A DNA stretch of 64,000 nt from Amycolatopsis sp. CA-126428 (GTDB lineage: Bacteria > Actinomycetota > Actinomycetes > Mycobacteriales > Pseudonocardiaceae). This document shows positions 24,289 to 32,642 of this stretch, piece after piece. The position numbers and the translations under genes were made by a program. Position 1 is the stretch's first letter. Each line of letters begins with the position of its first letter. Below the pieces are notes generated by a model that was not told where the DNA came from, made no database searches, and saw nothing but the letters and a program-made list of their open reading frames with translations. The stretch spans positions 1 to 64,000 of the forward strand of contig NZ_PPHF01000149.1 in the NCBI RefSeq assembly GCF_002904335.1, given 5' to 3'.

Positions 24289-25247
24289 CCCGACGTGAAC
24301 TCGACGCCGCCGGCATCCGCGAGCCCGGGCTGCGCGCGGCCTACACGTGGTGCCGCCGGCTCAACGCCCGGCACGGCCGCACGTACTTCCTCGCGACGCG
24401 GCTGCTGACCCCGGCGCAGCGGCCGGCGATCCACGCGCTCTACGGCTTCGCCCGCTGGCTCGACGACATCGTCGACGAACCGGAGGACGACGCCACGCCC
24501 GAAACCCTCGACGCCCGGCTGCAGGAGGTCGAGAAGCGCTTCCTCGCCGACCTCGACGCCGGCGCGAGCGACGACCCGCTGCTCACCGCGGTGATCGACA
24601 CGGCGACCCGGTACACGCTCGCCAAGGCGTACTTCGAGGCGTTCTTCACCTCGATGCGGATGGACCTCACCGTCACCGGCTACGCCACCCGGGAGGAGCT
24701 CGACACGTACGTGCACGGCTCGGCCGAGGTGATCGGCCTGCAGGTGCTGCCGGTGCTCGGCACCGTCGCCCCGCGCGAAGAGGCCGAGCCGAGGGCCGCC
24801 GCGCTCGGGAAAGCCTTCCAGCTCACCAACTTCCTGCGCGACGTCGCCGAGGACCTGGAACGCGGCCGCGTCTACCTGCCGGCCGACGAGCTGGCCGTGC
24901 ACGGCGTCGACCGCGCCCGGCTGCACTGGTGCGCCGCCCGGGGACGGGCCGATCAGCCGGTCCGGGCCGCGATCCGCAACCAGATCGCCGTCACCCGCGA
25001 CATCTACGCCGAAGCCCGGCCGGGCATCGCCATGCTGCATCCGGTCTCCCGCCCGTGCGTGGCCACGGCGGCGAGGCTGTACGGGGGCATCCTCGACCGC
25101 ATCGAGGACGCCGGCCACGACGTCTTCGCCGGGCGCGCGGCGGTTTCCCGCGGGCAGCGGCTGGCGGTGGCGTGCGGGGCGGTCGCGCGGACGCAGTGGG
25201 CCCGGCGGCGCCACCCGGCGCCGGCGCTCCCGGTGGCGGTGGGCTGA
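24285..25247 (+). CDS. crtB: Phytoene synthase
   Basis: A 320-residue squalene/phytoene synthase-family enzyme. The first aspartate-rich site lies in YGFARWLDDIVDEPEDD (about residues 49-65) and the second in NFLRDVAEDLERGRVYLP (about residues 184-201), with substrate-channel segment RTYFLATRLL near residue 32. It joins two GGPP molecules head to head into phytoene. The ATG overlaps the crtI stop. Length and motifs are complete, so it should be active. Confidence 0.92.
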   Translation: MTRRELDAAGIREPGLRAAYTWCRRLNARHGRTYFLATRLLTPAQRPAIHALYGFARWLDDIVDEPEDDATPETLDARLQEVEKRFLADLDAGASDDPLLTAVIDTATRYTLAKAYFEAFFTSMRMDLTVTGYATREELDTYVHGSAEVIGLQVLPVLGTVAPREEAEPRAAALGKAFQLTNFLRDVAEDLERGRVYLPADELAVHGVDRARLHWCAARGRADQPVRAAIRNQIAVTRDIYAEARPGIAMLHPVSRPCVATAARLYGGILDRIEDAGHDVFAGRAAVSRGQRLAVACGAVARTQWARRRHPAPALPVAVG

Positions 25248-25248
25248 A

Positions 25249-25590
25249 GTGGGCAAGGCCGAATACCTGGTCGTGCTGGCCGCCTGCGTCCTGGTCACGC
25301 TGCCGCTGGAGATCGCGGGTGCGCGGGTCTACCGGCAGCCCCGGCGGCTGGCGCGCGCGGTGCTGCCGGTCGCGCTGGTGTTCCTCGTCTGGGACGCGCT
25401 GGCCATCGCCGGCGGCGTCTGGGACTACGCGCCCGAGCACGTCACCGGCCTCCGCGCCCCCTTCGCCGTGCCGCTGGAGGAAATCCTGTTCTTCGTGGTG
25501 ATCCCGATCTGCGGGGTGCTGACCTACGAGATCGTCCAGCTCACCCTCGCGGTGCTCCGGCGGTTCGGCAGGCAGGAGGCCCGCCGGTGA
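25249..25590 (+). CDS. crtYc: Lycopene cyclase subunit CrtYc
   Basis: A 113-residue membrane protein with three helices. The conserved motif PLEEILFFVVIPICGVLTYE (about residues 77-96) is the acidic active-site segment of heterodimeric lycopene cyclases. WDALAIAGGVWDYAPEHVTG precedes it. The GTG start lies one base after the crtB stop, and the gene overlaps crtYd (GTGA). The CrtYc/CrtYd pair cyclises lycopene ends to beta rings. This heterodimer replaces the single FAD-dependent CrtY found in streptomycete crtYTU operons. Confidence 0.9.
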   Translation: MGKAEYLVVLAACVLVTLPLEIAGARVYRQPRRLARAVLPVALVFLVWDALAIAGGVWDYAPEHVTGLRAPFAVPLEEILFFVVIPICGVLTYEIVQLTLAVLRRFGRQEARR

Positions 25591-25907
25591 TCCCGTGGGG
25601 CTACACCCTGCCCGCGGTCGCCGCCGTGGCAGCGGTCGTGCTGGCCGAGCTCTTCCTGCTGCGCACAGGGTTGTTCCGCCGGCCCGCCTACTGGATCACG
25701 ATCGTCATCGTGACCGCGTTCCAGATCCCGGTGGACGGCTGGCTGACCAAGCTTTCCGACCCGATCGTGCGCTACGCCCCGCAGCACATCACGAACTGGC
25801 GGGTGCCCTGGGACATCCCGGTCGAAGACTTCCTCTTCGGCTTCGCGCTCGTGACCGCCGTGCTGCTGGTGTGGGAACGAGCCGACCCCCGACGGGAGCG
25901 AGCATGA
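25587..25907 (+). CDS. crtYd: Lycopene cyclase subunit CrtYd
   Basis: A 106-residue membrane protein with three helices, homologous in pattern to CrtYc. DGWLTKLSDPIVRYAPQHITNWRVPWDIPVEDFLFGFALVT holds the P-V-E-D counterpart of the CrtYc acidic motif. GTG start overlaps the crtYc stop; the stop overlaps crtT. Both subunits are intact. Whether one or both lycopene ends are cyclised cannot be read from sequence, but the co-encoded psi-end enzymes suggest a monocyclic product. Confidence 0.9.
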   Translation: MIPWGYTLPAVAAVAAVVLAELFLLRTGLFRRPAYWITIVIVTAFQIPVDGWLTKLSDPIVRYAPQHITNWRVPWDIPVEDFLFGFALVTAVLLVWERADPRRERA

Positions 25908-26635
25908 ACGCGATGGCGAAGGACGGTCTCCCCCGCGGCGCGGTGCCGTCGGCCTTCGACACCGAAGCGCGGTGGTACGACAAGCTGGTCGGCGCCAATC
26001 CGGGCTACCACGAGCACCTCCGGCTCTCGGCCCGGCGGCTGGAGCTGCCGTCGGGCGGGACGGGCCTGCGGCTGCTGGACGCCGGCTGCGGCACCGGCGC
26101 GTCGACGGCGGCGCTGGTGTCCGCCGCGCCCGGCGCCGAGGTCACCGCGTTCGACGCCTCCGGGGAGATGCTCGCGCGGGCCCGGGCGAAGGCCTGGCCC
26201 GACGGCGTCACCTTCGTCCACACGCCGGTCGAAGACCTCGACGGCATCTCCGGCCCGTTCGACGCGATCCTCGCGGCCTACCTGCTGCGCAACCTCAAGG
26301 AACCGACGCGGCAGCTGCGGCGGCTGCGCGGGCTGCTGCGTCCCGGCGGCCGCATCGCGGTCCACGAGTACTCCGTCCGCGACTCCCGGCGCGCCCGGTG
26401 GGTGTGGAACGCGGTCTGCGCGGGCGTGATCATCCCGCTCGGGAAGGTCACCACCGGCGACGCGACCCTCTACCGCCACCTGCGCCGCAGTGTCCTGGAA
26501 TTCGACGGGATCGCCGCGCTCGCCGGCCGCCTCACCGACGCCGGCTTCACCGACGTCCGCACCGCCACGATGCCCGGCTGGCAGGACGGCATCGTCCACA
26601 CCGTCCTCGGCACCAACCCGCAGGAGCACCCGTGA
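25904..26635 (+). CDS. crtT: Class I SAM-dependent methyltransferase, CrtT-like
   Basis: A 243-residue methyltransferase of UbiE/COQ5 type. The SAM motif I is LLDAGCGTGASTAAL (about residues 58-72), motif II acid lies in VTAFDASGEMLARAR, and a late PGGRIAVHEYSVRD follows. The position between the cyclase and crtU matches the crtYTU order of streptomycetes, where CrtT is an annotated methylase of uncertain role in carotenoid formation. ATG overlaps the crtYd stop. Substrate unproven. Confidence 0.82.
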   Translation: MNAMAKDGLPRGAVPSAFDTEARWYDKLVGANPGYHEHLRLSARRLELPSGGTGLRLLDAGCGTGASTAALVSAAPGAEVTAFDASGEMLARARAKAWPDGVTFVHTPVEDLDGISGPFDAILAAYLLRNLKEPTRQLRRLRGLLRPGGRIAVHEYSVRDSRRARWVWNAVCAGVIIPLGKVTTGDATLYRHLRRSVLEFDGIAALAGRLTDAGFTDVRTATMPGWQDGIVHTVLGTNPQEHP

Positions 26636-28173
26636 CCCGCCCCCTCGGCACCGACCGCCGGATCGAGACGCGCCCGGCCCCGCCCGGCCTGGCCGACGCC
26701 GGGCTGCTCGGCCGGCGCCCCACGGCCGCGGTCGTCGGCGGCGGCATCGCGGGCCTCACCGCGGCCACCGGGCTGGCCGAACGAGGCGTCACGGTGACGC
26801 TCTTCGAGCGCGACGACCACCTCGGCGGGCGGGTCGGCGGCTGGGCCGACCGGCTGCCGGACGGCACCCCGGTGACGATGAGCCGGGGCTTCCACGCCTT
26901 CTTCCGCCAGTACTACAACCTGCGGTCGCTGCTCATGCGCACCGATCCCCGGCTCGACCGGCTGACCCCGCTGGCCGACTACCCGCTGCTGGACGCCCAG
27001 GGCCGCACCGACACCTTCGCGGGTCTCCCCCGGACGCCGCCGTGGAACGCGCTGGCGTTCGCCTGGCGCAGCCCGACGTTCACGCGGAAGGACCTGGTGC
27101 GCATCAACGGCCGCGGCGCCCTCCCGCTGGCGACGGTCAGCGTCCCGGAGACCTACCACCGGCTCGACGGCACCGACGCCGCGAGCTTCCTCGACGCGAT
27201 CAACTTCCCCGAGGCGGCCAAGCACCTGGCGTTCGAGGTCTTCTCGCGCAGCTTCTTCGCCGATCCCCGCAAACTGTCCGCGGCGGAACTGGCGACCATG
27301 TTCCACCTGTACTTCCTGGGCTCCAGCGAAGGTCTCGTGTTCGACGTGCCCACCGAGCCGTTCCCGCAGGCGCTGTGGGACCCCCTGGCCGGCTACCTGG
27401 GCGACCGCCGCGTGACCATCCGGACCGGCACCGCGGTGGCTTCGCTCGATCGCACGTCCGACGGGTTCGCGGTCACCACGGCGGAGGACACCACGCGGTT
27501 CGACGCCGTGGTGCTCGCCTGCGACGTGCGAGGACTGCGCGAGATCGTCGCCGCTTCACCGAGCCTCGCCACGCCGGAGTGGCGGGCGGCCGTGGCCGGA
27601 TTGCGCACGGCACCGCCGTTCCTCGTCCGCCGGCTGTGGCTCGACCGGCCCGTCGAGGCCACCCGGCCGCCCTTCCTGGGCACCGGGAGCGTGCCGCCGC
27701 TGGACAACATCAGCCTGCTCGACCGCTACGAGGGCGAGGCACGGCGGTGGGCGGCCCGCACCGGCGGCTCGGTCGTGGAGCTGCACGCGTACGCGGCCAC
27801 CACCGACGACCGCGAGACGCTGGCGAAGGCCGTGGACGACCGGCTGCACGCGATCTACCCCGAGACGCTCGGCGCGCGGGTGACGGCGTCGATTTCCCTG
27901 TGGCGCGAGGATTGCCCGCTGTTCGGGCTGGGCGACTTCGCCCGCCGTCCGACGGTCGGTACCCCCGACCCGGCACTGGCGCTGGCCGGCGACAGCGTGC
28001 GGATCGACCTCCCGGTCGCGCTGATGGAACGCGCGGCCACCACCGGCTGGGCCGCGGCCACCACGCTCCTGGCGGGCTGGGGTCTCGCCGGGCACCCGCT
28101 GCGCTCGGTGCCCAACCGCGGCCGCATCGGCCTGCTGAACCGGCTCGCCGCGACGAAGTACTTCGGCGGGTGA
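26632..28173 (+). CDS. crtU: Carotene desaturase/methyltransferase forming aromatic end groups
   Basis: A 513-residue FAD protein. The dinucleotide fold is AAVVGGGIAGLTAATGLAERGVTVTLFE (residues about 31-58), then MSRGFHAFFRQYYNLRSLLMR, typical of CrtU. SSEGLVFDVPTEPF and late PALALAGDSVRIDLPVALMERAATTG (FAD contact) follow. CrtU desaturates a beta ring and shifts a methyl group, giving a phi-type aromatic ring in isorenieratene and chlorobactene pathways. GTG overlaps the crtT stop, and its own stop overlaps the next start. Which aromatic isomer results is inferred. Confidence 0.88.
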   Translation: MTRPLGTDRRIETRPAPPGLADAGLLGRRPTAAVVGGGIAGLTAATGLAERGVTVTLFERDDHLGGRVGGWADRLPDGTPVTMSRGFHAFFRQYYNLRSLLMRTDPRLDRLTPLADYPLLDAQGRTDTFAGLPRTPPWNALAFAWRSPTFTRKDLVRINGRGALPLATVSVPETYHRLDGTDAASFLDAINFPEAAKHLAFEVFSRSFFADPRKLSAAELATMFHLYFLGSSEGLVFDVPTEPFPQALWDPLAGYLGDRRVTIRTGTAVASLDRTSDGFAVTTAEDTTRFDAVVLACDVRGLREIVAASPSLATPEWRAAVAGLRTAPPFLVRRLWLDRPVEATRPPFLGTGSVPPLDNISLLDRYEGEARRWAARTGGSVVELHAYAATTDDRETLAKAVDDRLHAIYPETLGARVTASISLWREDCPLFGLGDFARRPTVGTPDPALALAGDSVRIDLPVALMERAATTGWAAATTLLAGWGLAGHPLRSVPNRGRIGLLNRLAATKYFGG

Positions 28174-29417
28174 GCGGGGTGCCGGACCACGAAGTCGTCA
28201 TCGTCGGCGCCGGGCTCGCCGGGCTGGCCGCCGCCATCACGCTGCACCGGGCCGGGGTTCCGTGCGCGGTGCTCGAGGCTTCGGACGACGTCGGCGGCCG
28301 CGTGCGCACCGACGTCGTCGACGGCTTCCGCCTCGACCGCGGGTTCCAGATCATCAACCCGGCCTACCCGGCGATCCGGCGGCTGGTCGACGTCGACGCT
28401 CTGCGCCTCGGCCGGTTCTGGCGCGCGGTCCGGGTGGCCGACGACGACCGCGTCTCGCTGCTCGGCCACCCGCTCGACACGCCCAAGGCGATCCGGGACA
28501 TCGCGGCCCGGCGTTACCTGTCGGCGAAGGACCTGGCCGCGCTCGGCACGCTGTCCGCCCGCGTCGCCGCCGGTCCGGCCCGGTCGATCATCGACCGCGA
28601 CGACCGCACGACCCTCGACGAACTGCGCCGCGCCGGCGTGTCGGCGCGGGCGGTGGACACCGTGTTCCGGCCGTTCCTGTCCGGGGTGTTCCTGGAGCGC
28701 GAACTGACCACGTCGGCCCGGTTCTTCCAGCTGGTGTGGCGCAGTTTCCTGCGGTCGGCGCCGTCGTTGCCGGCGCTGGGCATGGGTGAGCTGCCGCGCC
28801 GGCTCGCCCGGGTGCTGCCGACGTCGGCGGTCCACCTGGGCACGCCCGTCGAGGAGGTCCGGCCGGGCCGCGTCCGCACGGCGGGCGGCGAGGTGTGGAC
28901 GGCCCGCGCGGTCGTCGTCGCGGCCGACGGTTCCACGGCCGCCCGGCTCACCGGGGTCGCGGAGCCGCGGTGGAACAGCGGGACGACGTGGTACTTCGCG
29001 CCGCCGCGCTCGCCGTTGCGCGAGCCGGTCATCGTGATCGACGCGCGCGGCGGGCCGATCACCAACACCAGCGTGGTCAGCGAGGTCTGCCCCACCTACG
29101 CCCCGGCGGGGGCGGCGCTGGTGAGCGCGTCGGCGTTGACGACGCTGCCCGAACCCGAGGTGCGCCGGGCGCTGGGCCGGGTGTACCGCACGGACGCGAC
29201 GCGCTGGCCGCTGGTCGCCCGGTACGAGATCGCCCACGGGCTCCCGGCGATGCCCCCACCGCACGAACTCCGGCGAGACGTCCGCTTGGGCGAGGGCCGG
29301 TACGTGTGCGGCGACCACCGGGACACGAGCTCCCTTCAGGGCGCCTTGGCGTCGGGGACCCGGGCGGCCCGGGCGGTGCTCGCCGACCTCGGCCGACCGG
29401 GCCGAGCGGAGCGCTGA
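28170..29417 (+). CDS. FAD-dependent oxidoreductase ending the crt operon
   Basis: A 415-residue flavin oxidoreductase of the amine oxidase/carotenoid-desaturase superfamily. The FAD fold is VVIVGAGLAGLAAAITLHRAG (residues about 9-29), then DDVGGRVRTDVVDGFRLDRGFQIIN; the C-terminal contact is YVCGDHRDTSSLQGALASGTRAA. It is shorter than CrtI and CrtU. GTG 28170 overlaps the crtU stop; GTG 28179 is an alternative. This is the third flavin carotenoid-type oxidoreductase in the locus and is not part of the streptomycete crt set, so it may make an extra modification. Reaction unknown. Confidence 0.78.
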   Translation: MSGVPDHEVVIVGAGLAGLAAAITLHRAGVPCAVLEASDDVGGRVRTDVVDGFRLDRGFQIINPAYPAIRRLVDVDALRLGRFWRAVRVADDDRVSLLGHPLDTPKAIRDIAARRYLSAKDLAALGTLSARVAAGPARSIIDRDDRTTLDELRRAGVSARAVDTVFRPFLSGVFLERELTTSARFFQLVWRSFLRSAPSLPALGMGELPRRLARVLPTSAVHLGTPVEEVRPGRVRTAGGEVWTARAVVVAADGSTAARLTGVAEPRWNSGTTWYFAPPRSPLREPVIVIDARGGPITNTSVVSEVCPTYAPAGAALVSASALTTLPEPEVRRALGRVYRTDATRWPLVARYEIAHGLPAMPPPHELRRDVRLGEGRYVCGDHRDTSSLQGALASGTRAARAVLADLGRPGRAER

Positions 29418-29735
29418 GCACCTCCCGCACTACGGCATCCGGGCGGAAATTCGCTTCCCGCACGGCGAAAACCGTCCGGATCCCGCCGATCGGCCGCCAC
29501 CGATCGTGTGGTTTCGCCGGTCCTCGTCGCTGGATGGAGTGAAAACCACCCGGCGATCTTCGGTGTTCCGGCCCAGCGCACCCGTGGTTTACGTAGGCCG
29601 GATCCGGTGCCGTGCCCCGTTGAGCCCCTTGACACAGGGCGCTCCGGGTGACGCCTTCCCGTCCTGCTAACGAAATCCGGCGTTCTCCGTCTTCCCGAGG
29701 CAACCCGCAGTAATCCGGCCTTCGGAAGGAAGTCC
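29418..29735. other. 318-bp gap after the crt operon
   Basis: No credible gene. The first half carries a compound hairpin (29463-29519) followed by a competing arm (29543-29549). TTGACA occurs at 29629-29634, but no good -10 lies at 16-18 bp. The vWA gene promoter must lie in the second half; I cannot fix it. Confidence 0.5.
29463..29519 (+). terminator. Compound hairpin downstream of the crt operon
   Basis: Outer arms CGGCGAAAACC (29463-29473) and GGTTTCGCCG (29510-29519) pair with one bulged base. An inner perfect 7-bp stem, CGATCGG (29487-29493)/CCGATCG (29500-29506), has a 6-nt loop. No T-tract follows, as is common in actinomycetes. Likely terminates the crt transcript. Confidence 0.45.
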
Positions 29736-31610
29736 ATGTCGCGGAGATCATTGTTCGTCGCGTTGACCACGGTCAGCGCCTTGCTCACCCCGGCCGCCGT
29801 GGCGGCCGCCGCGCCACCCGGGGTCGATCCGGCCACCGTCGACCTCACGCTCTCCGCCGGGCAGAGCGCAGGCGTGACCAAGCACGTCACCACCTCCGCC
29901 GTCCCCCCGAACCCCGACCTCGTCCTGCTCGCCGACACCACCGGCAGCATGGCCGGCGCCATCACCAACGTCCGCACCAACGCCGGTGCCATCACCGGGG
30001 ACGTGCTCGCCGCGCAGCCGACCGCCCAGTTCGGCGTCGCCGAGTACAAGGACTTCAGCGATTCCGTGCCCTTCAAGGTCAACCAGGGCATCACCGGCAA
30101 CACCGCCGCGGTGCAGGCCGGGATCAACCAGTGGGCCGCGTCCGGCGGCGGCGACCTCCCGGAAGCCGACCTCAACGCGCTCTACGAACTGGCCTCCGGC
30201 GCGGTCACCTTCCGCCCGGACGGCACCCGCATCATCGCTTGGTTCGGCGACGCGCCGTCGCACGACCCCAGCGGCGGGCACACCCTGGCCCAGACCATCG
30301 ACGCGCTCAAGGCGGCGAACATCCGGGTGGTCGCGGTCAACGTCGGCGCGCTGGACGCCGACGGCCAGGCGAGCGCGATCGCCACGGCCACCGGCGGCGT
30401 GCTGCTGAACAACGTGCCGTCGAACCAGGTGTCGCAGGCCATCCTCGCCGGCATCAAGTCCATCGAGGTCACGGTGACCCCGAAGGTCACCACCTGCGAT
30501 CCGCAGCTGACGCTCGCCAACGCCCCGGCGAGCGTCAAGGTGCCCAGCGGGGACGTCGCCACGTTCACCGAGACCGTCACCGCCAAGGCCGACGCCGCAC
30601 CCGGCACCTACCACTGCACGGTCGACTACCTGGTCGACGGCGTGTCACGCGGGTACGTCGAGACGACGACCGTGCGGGTGCTCGGCTTGAGCATCAACGA
30701 CGTCACGGTGACCGAGGGCTCCGGCGGCGCGCCGGTGCCGGCCACCTTCACCGTGTCCCTGCTCGGCGGGGCGAGCCCGAACCCGGTGTCGGTGCACTAC
30801 GCCACCGGGAACGGCACGGCGACCGCACCCGCCGACTACCAGGCGGCGAGCGGTGACGTGACCTTCGCACCCGGCGAGACGACCAAGCCGGTGACCGTCC
30901 TGGTCAACCCGGACACCGTCGACGAGCCGGACGAGACGTTCACCGTCACCCTGTCGGCGCCCTCCGGCGCCGGGCTGGTCCACCCGACCGGCGTCGGCAC
31001 GATCCTCGACGACGACCGCGACGGCGTCTTCTCCTGCACCGGCACCGCCGCGAACGTCATCGGCATCACCGCGGCCGTGGCGAACCCGGCGAACCTGCCC
31101 TGCGCCGACGACATCAAGACCGTCCTCGACGCGACGCTCAACGCGGGCCTGATCCAGGTGCAGACCCACGCGCTGACGTCGTCGACCGACCTGGCCCCCG
31201 ACAACCAGTCGGCGGCTCCGGCGGCCGGTGACCACGCGCAGGCGTCGGCCAAGATCGACAAGACGGTGATCAGCACGGTCGGGCTGACCATCGAGCTGGG
31301 CGTGATCCAGTCCCAGGCGGCGGCGACCTGCCAGCCGGCTGCGGGCGGCCTCGCCCCGGCGCTGGCCGGCAGCTCGAGCGTCGCGTCGCTGAAGATCAAC
31401 GGCGTCCCGGTCACGGTGGGCACGGCCCCGGTGACCATCGCGCTGGTCATCGGCTCGCTGAAGCTGAACGGCCAGACCATCGCGAACGGCGTCGTGAAGC
31501 AGCAGGCCGTCGCACTGGAAACCCCGCTGGCCAAGATCGTGCTGGCGGAGTCCCAGGCCGACGTGCACGGCACCGCCGCGCACCCGGCGGGCAATCCCTG
31601 CACGCGCTGA
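29736..31610 (+). CDS. Secreted vWA and Calx-beta domain protein
   Basis: A 624-residue exported protein. Signal peptide about residues 1-27. A von Willebrand A domain (about 60-245) opens with PDLVLLADTTGSMAGAI; the D-T-T-G-S is a MIDAS-like D-x-T-x-S metal site. Near residues 325-430 a Calx-beta-like domain shows DVTVTEGSGG, PADYQAASGDVTFAPGETTKPVTV and DEPDETFTVTLS. The C-terminal 190 residues (two paired cysteines, repeated Val/Ala strands) resemble choice-of-anchor type actinobacterial surface domains. It may mediate metal-dependent adhesion or matrix binding; ligand unknown. It converges on the NRPS cluster across a strong hairpin. Confidence 0.82.
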   Translation: MSRRSLFVALTTVSALLTPAAVAAAAPPGVDPATVDLTLSAGQSAGVTKHVTTSAVPPNPDLVLLADTTGSMAGAITNVRTNAGAITGDVLAAQPTAQFGVAEYKDFSDSVPFKVNQGITGNTAAVQAGINQWAASGGGDLPEADLNALYELASGAVTFRPDGTRIIAWFGDAPSHDPSGGHTLAQTIDALKAANIRVVAVNVGALDADGQASAIATATGGVLLNNVPSNQVSQAILAGIKSIEVTVTPKVTTCDPQLTLANAPASVKVPSGDVATFTETVTAKADAAPGTYHCTVDYLVDGVSRGYVETTTVRVLGLSINDVTVTEGSGGAPVPATFTVSLLGGASPNPVSVHYATGNGTATAPADYQAASGDVTFAPGETTKPVTVLVNPDTVDEPDETFTVTLSAPSGAGLVHPTGVGTILDDDRDGVFSCTGTAANVIGITAAVANPANLPCADDIKTVLDATLNAGLIQVQTHALTSSTDLAPDNQSAAPAAGDHAQASAKIDKTVISTVGLTIELGVIQSQAAATCQPAAGGLAPALAGSSSVASLKINGVPVTVGTAPVTIALVIGSLKLNGQTIANGVVKQQAVALETPLAKIVLAESQADVHGTAAHPAGNPCTR

Positions 31611-31622
31611 TCCGGTGAACCA

Positions 31623-31653
31623 CCCGGGGCGGGCGGCTGCCGCCCGCCCCGGG
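31623..31653. terminator. Perfect 14-bp stem, bidirectional terminator
   Basis: CCCGGGGCGGGCGG (31623-31636) pairs perfectly with 31640-31653 around a 3-nt CTG loop. It lies between two convergent gene ends (vWA protein and the KSIII-like gene), so it can stop transcription from both sides. All-GC stem without U-tract. Confidence 0.8.
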
Positions 31654-31655
31654 GC

Positions 31656-32642
31656 TCACAGCTCGTGGGCCGTCGTGTCGTCGGTCGTCACCAGCAGCGC
31701 GCTCCAGGCCGCGGCCGGGCTGATGTTGAGCAGCACCGCGCGGCCGTCGAACTCTCCGGTTTCCCGGGCGCTCGACAGGTTGAAGAACACGTCGTTGGGC
31801 CCGAGGTGACCGCAGCGGGCCAAGTTGCCGAAGCACGCCTTCGCGATCGGCACGCCGAGGGCCTCCGACCAGTTCCGGAACGCCGCCGTGGACAGGTTCT
31901 GGGTGAGCCAGCACGGGACGTCGTCGAGGCTCAGGCCGTTGCGGCCGAGCAGGCGGGTCACCAGCGCCCGCAGCCGGTTGCGGGTCTCCACGGCCAGCCG
32001 GAAGGAATAGGCCGCCGGGTCGGTGCACTCTTCCCGCCACCGCGCGAACTCCTCGTCGCGGTATTCGACGCGGAACAGGTCCGCGTAGGCGCCGTTCGTC
32101 TCGAGCAGGATGTCCCGGATCCGGAGATTTCCCTGACGGCGCAGCAGAAGCGCGCCACCGCTGTCGCCGTTGACCGTGACGGGGTGGCGGTAGCGCCCGG
32201 GCGTCGCGGGCTTGCTCCCGTGCAGGACGAGCACGTTCGCCAGGTCCGGATCGGAGCGCAGCAGCCCGCCCGCGGCCAGCAGAGCCGGGGTGAGCGACGC
32301 GCAGCCGAGGCCGCCGACCGAAAACGCCATCGCCCGCCCGGCGCCGAGCATCGCCTGCAGCCGGGTGGCTTCCGAGCTGACCAGCGTCTCCGGGGCCCGC
32401 GGCTCCACCGTCAGGACGACGTCGACGTCATCCGCGTCGAGGCCCGCGGTGGCCAGCGCCCGCCGGCCCGCGCGGGCGGCCAGCTCGGCCGCGGTGAGCG
32501 TGTCGTCGGCGGGCACCCGGTCGACGCCCAGTGCGGCGCAGGTCGCGCGCTCGACGTCGGACAGCGTGGCCAGCTCCGGCAGCTCGGCGACGGCGAGCGC
32601 GGTGTCCGGCAGGTACCAGGCCGACGCGGCGAGCGCGATCAC
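31656..32642 (-). CDS. KSIII-like (FabH-fold) acyl-processing enzyme of the NRPS-PKS cluster
   Basis: A 328-residue thiolase-fold protein of KASIII length. The nucleophile is Cys114 in GGLGCASLTPALL, at the FabH Cys112 position. The Asn region reads FGNLARCGHLGPND (Asn273). The segment that normally carries the active His (H-Q-A-N) reads CWLTQNLS, so the His appears replaced by Thr247. KSIII-like enzymes in antibiotic clusters can act as acyltransferases without decarboxylative condensation. Its GTG overlaps the stop of the synthase gene (GTGA), and no thioesterase is encoded, so priming or release of the chain is the inferred role. Confidence 0.75.
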   Translation of the reverse strand: MIALAASAWYLPDTALAVAELPELATLSDVERATCAALGVDRVPADDTLTAAELAARAGRRALATAGLDADDVDVVLTVEPRAPETLVSSEATRLQAMLGAGRAMAFSVGGLGCASLTPALLAAGGLLRSDPDLANVLVLHGSKPATPGRYRHPVTVNGDSGGALLLRRQGNLRIRDILLETNGAYADLFRVEYRDEEFARWREECTDPAAYSFRLAVETRNRLRALVTRLLGRNGLSLDDVPCWLTQNLSTAAFRNWSEALGVPIAKACFGNLARCGHLGPNDVFFNLSSARETGEFDGRAVLLNISPAAAWSALLVTTDDTTAHEL

